A stretch of 64,000 nucleotides of DNA. It comes from Phyllobacteriaceae bacterium. GTDB taxonomy: Bacteria; Pseudomonadota; Alphaproteobacteria; Rhizobiales; Rhizobiaceae. The notes beneath the pieces are model-generated. The model saw only the letters and a list, made by a program, of their open reading frames with translations. It ran no database searches and was not told the DNA's origin. A program made the translations under genes and the position numbers. Of the stretch, positions 57,481-64,000 are shown piece by piece; position 1 is the first letter of the stretch, and each line of letters opens with the position of its first letter. The stretch spans positions 62,001 to 126,000 of the forward strand of contig PAPF01000019.1 in the NCBI GenBank assembly GCA_002708825.1. Reading direction: 5' to 3'.

Positions 57481-58467
57481 ATGTCGTTTGAAAAGGCCCG
57501 GCAGCTTATCGAACTCGCCACCATGGCCGCGGCTCGCCATGGTGGCATTTCGCTGGATGAAATCGCGAAAGCGTTCGAGTGCTCGCATCGGACAGCCCAG
57601 CGCATGACGAATGCGTTGGAACGCTGTTTCCAGGACGTGGAAGTTCATGAAGATGAAGAGCGCCGACGACGCTGGCGGATTGTCGGCCGCCGCTTTGACC
57701 GGCTTGCCTTGAGGGAAGAGGAGGCCCTGGAGGCACTCGATATTGCCGCCAGGGAAGCGGCGGAGAATGGCCGCAACAACCATGCAGCCGTTCTTCATCG
57801 GCTTCGGAATCGCTTCCTTGCAACGCTCCCCAGGCCCGCGGCTCTGCGTGCGGAAACAGATGCCGAGGCGCTGCTGTCTTCGTTGGGGGTTGTCAGGCGG
57901 CCAGGTCCTTACGCTCCGGCGCGCCCCGAAATCACCGAAACGCTTTACCGCGCTCTACGCGGGCCGTTCCACCTGTCCATCCGCTACAATGATCACTCGG
58001 AAGAACCGCGGAAGGTTGCGCCGCTTGGCTTTCTTCAAGGACCGCGAAGCTATCTGGTGGCATTGAAGGACGAGAACGATCCGGGGTCGATCCGTCATTT
58101 CCGAGTCGACCGGATCAGGGAAGCCGAGTGCCTGGAGACCAGTTTTGCAATACCGGCCGATTTCGATCTGCCAAGCCATGCGCAAAAGGCTTTTGGCGCC
58201 TGGCACGACTCCAGTCAGTATGGGGAGGTTGTCTGGAAGTTCTCGCCCACAGCAGCCCCGGCAGCCATGGAGTTCCGGTTTCATCCGGATCAACAAACGG
58301 AAAGGCAGCCCGACGGAAGCCTCATTGTCCGGTTCAAGGCATCCGGCTGGCTGGAAATGGCCTGGCATCTCTACCAATGGGGAGACCACGTGGAAGTGCT
58401 CGCACCTCACCAATTGCGCGACCTTGTCCATCCGCATCGACGGAGGGACTTCTGGGCTCTCCCGTGA
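57481..58467 (+). CDS. WYL-domain transcriptional regulator (first of two)
   Basis: The 328-residue protein has an HTH (about 1-60, GISLDEIAKAFECSHRTAQRM) and a WYL sensing domain (about 155-250, LSIRYNDHSEEPRKVAPLGF) with the C-terminal WCX region ending EMAWHLYQWGDHVEVLAP. WYL proteins often control defence operons and may sense nucleotides or nucleic acid. It is divergent from the four-gene operon and shares its intergenic region, so it is the prime candidate regulator. A second, similar WYL gene lies at 61.7-62.7 kb. Confidence 0.9.
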   Translation: MSFEKARQLIELATMAAARHGGISLDEIAKAFECSHRTAQRMTNALERCFQDVEVHEDEERRRRWRIVGRRFDRLALREEEALEALDIAAREAAENGRNNHAAVLHRLRNRFLATLPRPAALRAETDAEALLSSLGVVRRPGPYAPARPEITETLYRALRGPFHLSIRYNDHSEEPRKVAPLGFLQGPRSYLVALKDENDPGSIRHFRVDRIREAECLETSFAIPADFDLPSHAQKAFGAWHDSSQYGEVVWKFSPTAAPAAMEFRFHPDQQTERQPDGSLIVRFKASGWLEMAWHLYQWGDHVEVLAPHQLRDLVHPHRRRDFWALP

Positions 58468-58471
58468 CTGC

Positions 58472-59032
58472 ATGACCGATTCTGACACCCACGGGGATTA
58501 CATCCTTGCTACCAAGCTGAAGGCAGGTGGCTGGTCTGTCTTTGGTCCGGAAAAGGAGGAGCCCATGGAAGCAGGAAAGTGGGTAATACTTGAACCTTAC
58601 ATCGCTGCGGATAATGTCAATGTGCCGACCTTGTCCGAGCGCCTGAACCGTTTCCTGGTCGACAACGTCATCGACGAGGATGGCGATATCCATGTCAGGG
58701 ACGCGCTCGGCTTTTCCATGTGGATCAAGCATGCCGGGTCGGCACGGTGGCTGCAGTTCTACAGCTTCTTCCGGATCGACGTGCCTTTCGAGCAGCGCGT
58801 ATCATTTGCCAACCGGTTGAACCAGAAAGCCCGGTTTGCCCAGTTCAGCACTCCCGAGGATGCTCAGGTCATCAATGGACATGGCGCTTTCTGCTTTGAT
58901 GAGACATTATCGATGAAAGTGGCGGTGCGGGCTGCACGTGAATTCGCGATCGAAATGCGGATTGCCATGGAGACGCCGTTTTTAGACAGCATGTGTCTAA
59001 AATCTAAAGAAAAATCCGAATCTATTCATTGA
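58472..59032 (+). CDS. YbjN-like domain protein downstream of WYL
   Basis: The ATG at 58472 is only 4 nt past the WYL stop, so the two genes form a unit. The 186-residue protein has a YbjN-like core (SERLNRFLVDNVIDEDGDIH, then FFRIDVPFEQRVSFANRLN and FCFDETLSMKVAVRAAREF). YbjN proteins resemble secretion-chaperone folds and usually have no enzymatic activity. The role here is unknown; the position suggests it modifies regulation or acts as a small partner. The tail (KSKEKSESIH) enters the AT-rich region. Confidence 0.6.
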   Translation: MTDSDTHGDYILATKLKAGGWSVFGPEKEEPMEAGKWVILEPYIAADNVNVPTLSERLNRFLVDNVIDEDGDIHVRDALGFSMWIKHAGSARWLQFYSFFRIDVPFEQRVSFANRLNQKARFAQFSTPEDAQVINGHGAFCFDETLSMKVAVRAAREFAIEMRIAMETPFLDSMCLKSKEKSESIH

Positions 59033-59070
59033 AAACGATATTTATCGCAGCATTTTATTCGATATATAAT

Positions 59071-59427
59071 CTAATATCGCTCATACGCTTTTTCTGCATA
59101 CATGTTCCCATTCCATATTTGTTTTTCATCTATTTTTTTTGCTTTTAGTATAGTTCCTATATTAATTCGTACATTTCCATATCGCTGCGCTCTTTCATAT
59201 CCGACAACTATACCTTGCAAGTACGATTTAGTATTATGATTTTCATATAAGGCGACAATCGCCATATTACTTACAGCTTCTCGGGCAATTATTTCTGAAA
59301 TTACCCATATGCCTGTCGAAAATGTTTGACCATTTTCAATCACATCTCTACCCCCGGGGCAAATCAAATGGATTTTCCTTAATGGCACGGATAGAATCTC
59401 CCGATTGTGGCTAATCGATAACTTCAA
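59071..59427 (-). CDS. Small AT-rich gene, unknown function
   Basis: This gene lies in a region much richer in A+T than its neighbours. The minus-strand frame is open from 59586, but a TTG at 59427 with AAAGG 8 nt upstream is a better start, giving 118 residues: LSISHNREILSVPLRKIHLI near the start and later NMAIVALYENHNTKSY. I recognise no family. The longer form would overlap the ribosome site of the HEPN gene. It could be a newly arrived gene or a decayed remnant. Confidence 0.4.
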   Translation of the reverse strand: MKLSISHNREILSVPLRKIHLICPGGRDVIENGQTFSTGIWVISEIIAREAVSNMAIVALYENHNTKSYLQGIVVGYERAQRYGNVRINIGTILKAKKIDEKQIWNGNMYAEKAYERY

Positions 59428-59544
59428 TCTGTATACCTTTGAATCGAATGGATGGCGAAATATTTCGTCATCATTGGAACAAGCCGTCCTCCTGCTACGA
59501 TTTCGGAACTTGGGTATCGATGGCTCGAAATAGGAGGCCCCTTT

Positions 59545-60210
59545 ATGAACGACGACAGAGTTTTTGATGTATTGAAAGACAAACAACGCGCCATCCGCTC
59601 AGGCTTTCCCAGCACCATGGGTCTGCGCGTCCATCGCGCGATCAGCTGGATCGGAAGAGCGGAGGCTTGTGACGACGATCACGATGCCCGCTTCATCTTC
59701 CTCTGGATTGCTTTCAATGCGGCCTATGCCGACGAGAACGAGTTCCAGTCGATCGCGCCGGGCGAACGGGCCGCTTTCATGGATTACTTTGGCCGACTGG
59801 TGGCTCTCGATGCCGAACGGCGGATCTACAAGGCAATGTGGCAGCGCTTCTCCGGTCCGGTCCGGCTCCTGATAGAAAACCGGTTTGTGTTCAATCCATT
59901 CTGGCAGCATCAAAACGGGATAGAAGGTTACGAGGATTGGGAGGATCGCTTGCGGACCTCGGCGCGTGCCTTCAACCAGGCTTTCCAGGCCGGAGACACT
60001 GCACGCGTCCTGAGCTTTGTGTTCGATCGCCTCTATGTCCTCCGAAACCAGCTGGTCCATGGCGGATCCACCTGGAACAGTGGCGTCAACCGCGCTCAGG
60101 TCCGCGATGGCGCGGCCATTCTTGGATTCCTGATGCCTGTGTTCGTCGACCTCATGATGGATCACCCCAGCGAAAACTGGGGCAAGCCGTTCTATCCCGT
60201 CGTGGATTGA
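59545..60210 (+). CDS. HEPN-type protein with Rx4H motif
   Basis: The ATG at 59545 follows AGGAGG with ideal spacing and gives 221 residues, mainly helical. RNQLVHGG near the end places Arg167 and His172 in the Rx4H arrangement typical of HEPN ribonucleases, and FLWIAFNAAYADENEF and the flanking helices resemble the Apea-like HEPN family. HEPN proteins often act as RNA-cutting effectors in toxin-antitoxin and defence systems. No adjacent antitoxin of known type is seen. The resemblance is by motif and helix pattern only. Confidence 0.65.
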   Translation: MNDDRVFDVLKDKQRAIRSGFPSTMGLRVHRAISWIGRAEACDDDHDARFIFLWIAFNAAYADENEFQSIAPGERAAFMDYFGRLVALDAERRIYKAMWQRFSGPVRLLIENRFVFNPFWQHQNGIEGYEDWEDRLRTSARAFNQAFQAGDTARVLSFVFDRLYVLRNQLVHGGSTWNSGVNRAQVRDGAAILGFLMPVFVDLMMDHPSENWGKPFYPVVD

Positions 60211-60261
60211 TGGCGGCGACGTCCTGCCTCTCATTCATGTGAAAAAGTTTACGACGTCGAT

Positions 60262-61002
60262 TCAATCCAGGCGTCGATAGAGATAACGAAGATGGCTGTG
60301 CATCCCACCGTGTTCTCCGCGGGTTCCTGGCACGCGAGCATAGTCTGCCCATGGTTCCGTGTTGTCTGCAATGAGGAGGAAATCGGGAAAAACGCTATAG
60401 CGACTGGCAAACTCTTCCATGAGCCCGCCGCCGCCAAAGCGATCATAGTTGCCACCAAACCCGTGATCCTGCAGCAGGATGGCAAAAGGCGGTTTTGCAT
60501 CAACACCCTGGCAGAACATGGACCTGTATACGGCTATTGCATCGGCCGCGATGAACAGCAGCGCAAACCGGGATGCCCCGTGATTGTCATGGAGCTCTTC
60601 ATTTCTTTCAAAAACGGCAAACAGACAGAATGGTTCTTCCTTGGCGAAGCTGTCGGCGCGAGGGTGCCCTGTCGAATGCAATCCATCGGGAAAAACGTCT
60701 GCAAGTCTCATGATATGACTGGCCAAGACATGGTATCCGAGGAACCCATGATTTGGGTGAGCAATTTCAGCCTTTAGTCTATCAAGGCTCATCCCATAGT
60801 CCGCATAGACGAAGCAATGGGCGCTCCGTGTGGAACCAAATACCTTCACGGCATGGCCGTCGGAACCTGATCCAGGATAGAAAACGATACGAGAACCGAA
60901 AAACGCTTCATTCGGAAACCCGTTGGCTTCAGAATACTCCTCAAGCCAACGAGGTGTTGGCTCAGCCAGATTTTTGAGGAAATCATACATCGCCGACATC
61001 AT
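60262..61002 (-). CDS. Protein of unknown function, divergent from the OGG-like gene
   Basis: From ATG 61002 (ATGs at 60999 and 60990 are alternatives) the product has 246 residues. It starts MMSAMYDFLKNLAEPTPRWL and has GSRIVFYPGSGSDGHAVKVF and, near the end, LLQDHGFGGNYDRFGGGGLM. There is no signal peptide or membrane helix. I do not recognise the family. The genes for it and for the OGG-like protein start 36 nt apart on opposite strands, so they probably share regulation. Confidence 0.6.
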   Translation of the reverse strand: MMSAMYDFLKNLAEPTPRWLEEYSEANGFPNEAFFGSRIVFYPGSGSDGHAVKVFGSTRSAHCFVYADYGMSLDRLKAEIAHPNHGFLGYHVLASHIMRLADVFPDGLHSTGHPRADSFAKEEPFCLFAVFERNEELHDNHGASRFALLFIAADAIAVYRSMFCQGVDAKPPFAILLQDHGFGGNYDRFGGGGLMEEFASRYSVFPDFLLIADNTEPWADYARVPGTRGEHGGMHSHLRYLYRRLD

Positions 61003-61038
61003 CCTGTTATCTTGTCTTGACTGCTGATTTTGGAGGAA

Positions 61039-61719
61039 ATGACATTGTGCATCGTTTTTAATGAAGCGCACTTGAATTTTTTCAAGAACAATATGGAGAT
61101 CGGCGAATGGACGGGGCCCAATCTACTAAATTGGACACAAAGCGTTGGAATCCCCGCTCTGGGCGAGAGTGCGAATGCATTGTCACTGACCCGCGAAAGC
61201 CTGAAGGAACTAGCTGCCAACCCTACAGTTGCGGATCGAGACGTTCTTTGGTCAATCTTGGCTTGGGGCAGGATGCGCAGAGATCATGCGCGGCGTTTGT
61301 ACAAATACGAGGGATGTTGGGAAAAAGTTGTCGGACGTTTAAGGCGTGATCGGCTGGATCGGCGTGAAAGCTATCGCATCTGTTCGGAGGCTACTCGCAC
61401 ACCCTGCGGAATAGGCCCGGCCTTCTTCACGAAATTGATTTTCTTTGCAAATCCCAAGCATGATGGGTTCATCATGGATCAATGGACGTCCCGATCAATC
61501 AACCTTCTCGTTGAGGGCCCGCGCGTCGTGCGAATGAGAACTCCCGTTCACGTCGATCCTAACAATAACGCCGACAATTTCGAGAGATTCTGCTGCGCTG
61601 TTGAGGAACTTTCCTCGCGGCTGAACAAGGAACCAGAATACATCGAACAATGCCTGTTTTCGACGGGAGGCAGAAATCCGGCTCCGTGGCGGCGGTATCT
61701 AAAGGAACAGGGTGGATAG
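61039..61719 (+). CDS. OGG-fold (HhH-GPD-like) DNA glycosylase-like protein
   Basis: The 226-residue protein (ATG 61039) has a helix-hairpin-helix segment CGIGPAFFTKLIFF (123-136) with Lys132, followed by MDQWTSRSI with Asp147. This order of Lys and Asp parallels the catalytic Lys and Asp of 8-oxoguanine glycosylases (OGG1), so base excision or recognition is possible. GGAGG is too close to this ATG but ideal for TTG 61045, which may be the true start. It is divergent from an unknown protein and converges with the second WYL gene. Confidence 0.6.
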   Translation: MTLCIVFNEAHLNFFKNNMEIGEWTGPNLLNWTQSVGIPALGESANALSLTRESLKELAANPTVADRDVLWSILAWGRMRRDHARRLYKYEGCWEKVVGRLRRDRLDRRESYRICSEATRTPCGIGPAFFTKLIFFANPKHDGFIMDQWTSRSINLLVEGPRVVRMRTPVHVDPNNNADNFERFCCAVEELSSRLNKEPEYIEQCLFSTGGRNPAPWRRYLKEQGG

Positions 61720-61732
61720 AATTGGTGTCATC

Positions 61733-62734
61733 TCAGTCCGGATGATGGCGGAGGGTTCCGTTGGCCAATCGGACAAGCTCGTCCATCTTCTCCCGCAAGA
61801 TCGAGGGCGTAAGGATCTCCACCTGATCCCCCCAGCGGAAGAGGTGCCAGCACATCTCCTGCAGTCCGCCGGCGCGAAACTTGATGACAAGACTGCCATC
61901 CGGCTCTTCCGTCAGTTCCTGTGTCGGATGAAACAGGAATTGCCGGGCGTCAGGGGCCGCATCAGGACTGAAGCGCCAGACCACGTCGTAAAGGTCTTCC
62001 TGCCATATTCCGAAGGAGCGCTGCATCCACGCCGAAAGATCGAAATCGTCGGGTCTTTCGAATACATCCGACGTAAGCTCTACGCGTTCGAAACCCGCAA
62101 GGGCATATAGCCTGACATCGCTTGCCCACCCGCTGAAGGCTACGAGATACTGCCGTCCTTCGCCAAACAGCATTGCCAAAGGGCCAAGCCGCGCATTCCG
62201 GCTTAGAAGGCCAGACGCGCGGGCGCGGTGATCGGCCTCGATCCAGACCCCGGCAAGAATTGCCGTGCGAAGGCTGGTGAGCGTTTCAGGCGAAATGAGT
62301 TCGCGCGGGCCAGGCCGCAGGGCCACGCCATCGGCCTCCAGCAGCGCCGCGATGTCTGGCTCCAGCCGCGCGCGCTTTGGCCCCGCCAACCTGGCCTTGA
62401 GACGAGTGCACAGCATATCCAGGTGATCGGCCGTCGCCATGTCGCCGCTTTGCCGTGCCAGTTCGGCGCCACGATTCAATGCTGCGATCTCATCGAGCGT
62501 CGGGTCCGCGAACCGTCCTATCGTGCCGGACGGGAAGCGCCATCGTTTTCTGCCGCCCTGTTCGATGATCTCCTCGATTTGCGGAAACGCGTCTCGAACC
62601 GCATCGCGCATCCGCTCGGCGGTCCGGCGCGAGACCGCGAAGGCTTCTCCAATCTCATCAAGCGAGATCCCGTCGGCCCTGCCTTGCATTTGCAGCGCCA
62701 GTCGTACCAGGTCTGTCAATCGGGCGTATGGCAT
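61733..62734 (-). CDS. WYL-domain transcriptional regulator (second of two)
   Basis: From ATG 62734 with GGAGG upstream, the 333-residue protein has an HTH (GISLDEIGEAFAVSRRTAERM), a WYL domain (about 160-250) and the C-terminal segment EMCWHLFRWGDQVEILTP. It resembles the first WYL protein over its length, so the two are paralogues. It lies about 100 nt downstream of the AAA ATPase gene on the same strand, and may form a unit with it. Confidence 0.88.
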   Translation of the reverse strand: MPYARLTDLVRLALQMQGRADGISLDEIGEAFAVSRRTAERMRDAVRDAFPQIEEIIEQGGRKRWRFPSGTIGRFADPTLDEIAALNRGAELARQSGDMATADHLDMLCTRLKARLAGPKRARLEPDIAALLEADGVALRPGPRELISPETLTSLRTAILAGVWIEADHRARASGLLSRNARLGPLAMLFGEGRQYLVAFSGWASDVRLYALAGFERVELTSDVFERPDDFDLSAWMQRSFGIWQEDLYDVVWRFSPDAAPDARQFLFHPTQELTEEPDGSLVIKFRAGGLQEMCWHLFRWGDQVEILTPSILREKMDELVRLANGTLRHHPD

Positions 62735-62831
62735 GGGAAGAGACCTCCGCAGGCTCCTATCTGGCGCAATCATCACGTGGCCGCAAGCGGGCCACGAACA
62801 GGGCGGGGTGGCGCCATCCCGATTTTGTTGA

Positions 62832-64000
62832 TCATAGCGACGCCCGAAACCCGATCGGGTTATGTTTCCCGGGCTTGGACAGATGTTCCCGGCGAAGCTC
62901 GGTCATGATTTCCGCCGGCTCCGTGATGCCCAGCAGATGCACGCGCTTGGCAACGACTGCGAAATCACCGGGGGTCAGCTGATCGAGTTCCGCAAGGCGT
63001 GCCGGTGCGTCACATCCGAAGAATCGCTTGAAGCACGCTTCACGTTGGGCAGCGGCAAGCGGCAGGAAACGGACGCGCAGGCTGAAGCGACGCGCAGTGG
63101 CGGGGTCAAGCCGTTCGATCAGATTGGTCGTGCAGGCGAAGGGCAGGGTATGCTGTTCCATCCAGGTCAGCATTTCATTGACCTGCGAGACCTCCCATCG
63201 ACGCGACTCAACACCCCTGGCGCCCAAAAGCGAGTCCGCTTCATCAAAAATGAGAAAAGCCTGCCTGTCGCGTGCTTCGCTGAATGCATCGGCGATGTTG
63301 CGTTCGCTTCCGCCCACATAGCGATCCAGAAGATCCGAGGCACGGCGCTCAAGGATGGGCATTTCGAGTTGATCCGCGAGGTAACGGGCATAGGCGCTCT
63401 TGCCTGTTCCAGGCGGCCCACCAAGGCAAAGGCCGCCAAGATTGAGATGTCCGCAAGAGACCAGTCGCTGCGTCAATTGATGAAGATCATGGTCGGCATT
63501 GGCCAGTTCCGGATCGAAGTGCGTGAGCGTTCTGGATGCTTCAGGCACCCGCCTGCCTCGCACCGCTACCGAGAGCGCTTGCGCCGTAAGCCTGACGTCT
63601 TCAGGCCCGCCATCCGCAATTCGGGCTGCACGCAAGGCGCTGCTGGCAAGGGCAGGGGCTTCTGCCATGCTTTCGGCGAGGCCAAGGCAGAGTTCGGGGG
63701 TCAGCCGGACCTGATGTTGCTGCGCCATTTTCTGCCACACCCTGGCACGCACCTGGATTGGAGGCGTTCGCAGTTCCAGGACAAACGTGAAACGGCGCAG
63801 GAAGGCGGGGTCGCAATCCCTTATCGAGTTCGTCGTCCAGAGCGTGGGTGCCGGATTGGTTTCCAGCAGGCGATTCATGTGGACCTTTGAACCCGTGCGG
63901 CGCATGGGCAGGCCAAAGAAACCAACATCTAGCGCCGGGAACAGGTCCTCCATCTCATCGAACAGAATGACAGTGTTCCCTTGATCACCCAGCAGTCTTT
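62832..64000 (-). CDS. Tandem AAA ATPase (N terminus beyond window)
   Basis: The frame continues off the end at 64000. The visible part starts within a first AAA module (Walker B VILFDEMEDLF, then TNSIRDCDPAFLRRF as sensor-arginine region) and contains a complete second module: Walker A GGPPGTGKS, Walker B FLIFDEADSLL, and TTNLIERLDPATARRF. The two modules are of the classical ATPase type with arginine fingers. Such tandem ATPases often work as rings. Substrate and partners are unknown; the WYL gene downstream may be cotranscribed. Confidence 0.82.
   Translation of the reverse strand, partial: RLLGDQGNTVILFDEMEDLFPALDVGFFGLPMRRTGSKVHMNRLLETNPAPTLWTTNSIRDCDPAFLRRFTFVLELRTPPIQVRARVWQKMAQQHQVRLTPELCLGLAESMAEAPALASSALRAARIADGGPEDVRLTAQALSVAVRGRRVPEASRTLTHFDPELANADHDLHQLTQRLVSCGHLNLGGLCLGGPPGTGKSAYARYLADQLEMPILERRASDLLDRYVGGSERNIADAFSEARDRQAFLIFDEADSLLGARGVESRRWEVSQVNEMLTWMEQHTLPFACTTNLIERLDPATARRFSLRVRFLPLAAAQREACFKRFFGCDAPARLAELDQLTPGDFAVVAKRVHLLGITEPAEIMTELRREHLSKPGKHNPIGFRASL

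Larger units (their letters stand above)
47744..64000. mobile_element. Probable tRNA-linked genomic island with defence-type genes (right end outside window)
   Basis: All recognised genes from 48.0 kb to the end are of types common in defence islands (McrBC, nuclease-helicase, ADP-ribosylglycohydrolase, WYL regulators, HEPN, AAA ATPase), while everything before the tRNA is housekeeping or general metabolism. Base composition varies within the region, with an AT-rich patch at 59.03-59.46 kb. No integrase or repeat boundary is seen, so the island call is inferred. Confidence 0.5.

Noticed and set aside
62832-64000. Tandem AAA plus WYL considered as part of BREX or DISARM
   Set aside because: No PglX methylase, PglZ, DrmA or BrxC-type genes are visible; the match is not supported within the window.
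47744-64000. Search for CRISPR arrays and cas genes
   Set aside because: No regularly spaced repeats seen; the Cas4-like cysteines belong to the nuclease-helicase, not to a cas operon.

Overview
The window looks like chromosomal DNA of an alphaproteobacterium, most probably of the Hyphomicrobiales (Rhizobiales). The signs are a high-GC genome, a circularly permuted two-piece tmRNA, an SspB of the alphaproteobacterial type, the order thyA-folA-hflK-hflC-DUF2065-Do protease-serB-miaA, and an ilvB operon with an Ile/Leu/Val leader-peptide attenuator. Genus and species cannot be read from the sequence.

Region 1 (1-16 kb) holds metabolism and housekeeping: the end of a PhnA/YjdM-like protein, a 531-residue isocitrate lyase with repeated GTTGTAAA sites upstream, a glutamine amidotransferase, a secreted alpha/beta hydrolase, a UvrD/PcrA helicase, a kinase-like protein with an acyl-CoA-synthetase-type tail, a ClC channel, a thioesterase, an FAD-linked lactate/glycolate-type dehydrogenase, and an AsmA protein that appears to start at CTG. 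Small RHH and DUF4169 genes follow, then sspB lying directly downstream of the tmRNA gene ssrA.

Region 2 (16-25.4 kb) holds DUF2853, thymidylate synthase and dihydrofolate reductase, the HflKC membrane complex, a periplasmic Do-type protease, serB and miaA (divergent, with overlapping start codons), and a diguanylate cyclase.

Region 3 (25.4-39.3 kb) is built around branched-chain amino-acid synthesis. An attenuated operon reads leader, ilvB, a lipoprotein gene, an EamA exporter gene and ilvN; ilvC lies further on. Around it are a HerA-type ATPase, a RecD-like helicase, a group III truncated globin, a possible DUF4375 (DMP19-like) protein, pdxJ, a lone Flp-type pilin and a PLP aminotransferase.

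Region 4 (39.4-47.7 kb) holds signalling and accessory genes: a LuxR-type response regulator divergent from a 7TMR-DISM histidine kinase, a PilZ protein, a PAS-HTH-alpha/beta-hydrolase fusion whose catalytic Ser and His look lost, and EEP, NUDIX and PhzF enzymes. It ends at a tRNA-Lys(CTT) gene.

Region 5 (47.7-64 kb) starts just past the tRNA and looks like a defence-type genomic island. Its core is a tightly coupled four-gene operon on the minus strand. Read 5' to 3' it encodes a phosphatase/ADP-ribosylglycohydrolase fusion, a RecB-like nuclease (Cas4-like cysteines) joined to an RNase H-like domain and a superfamily 1 helicase, an McrB-type motor with a large insertion between Walker A and Walker B, and the McrC nuclease. 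A WYL regulator and a YbjN-like protein are read divergently. Beyond them lie an AT-rich patch, a HEPN Rx4H protein, a protein of unknown function, an OGG-fold glycosylase-like protein, a second WYL regulator and a tandem AAA ATPase that runs off the end. The four-gene operon with its WYL switch is the best candidate for an undescribed composite system.
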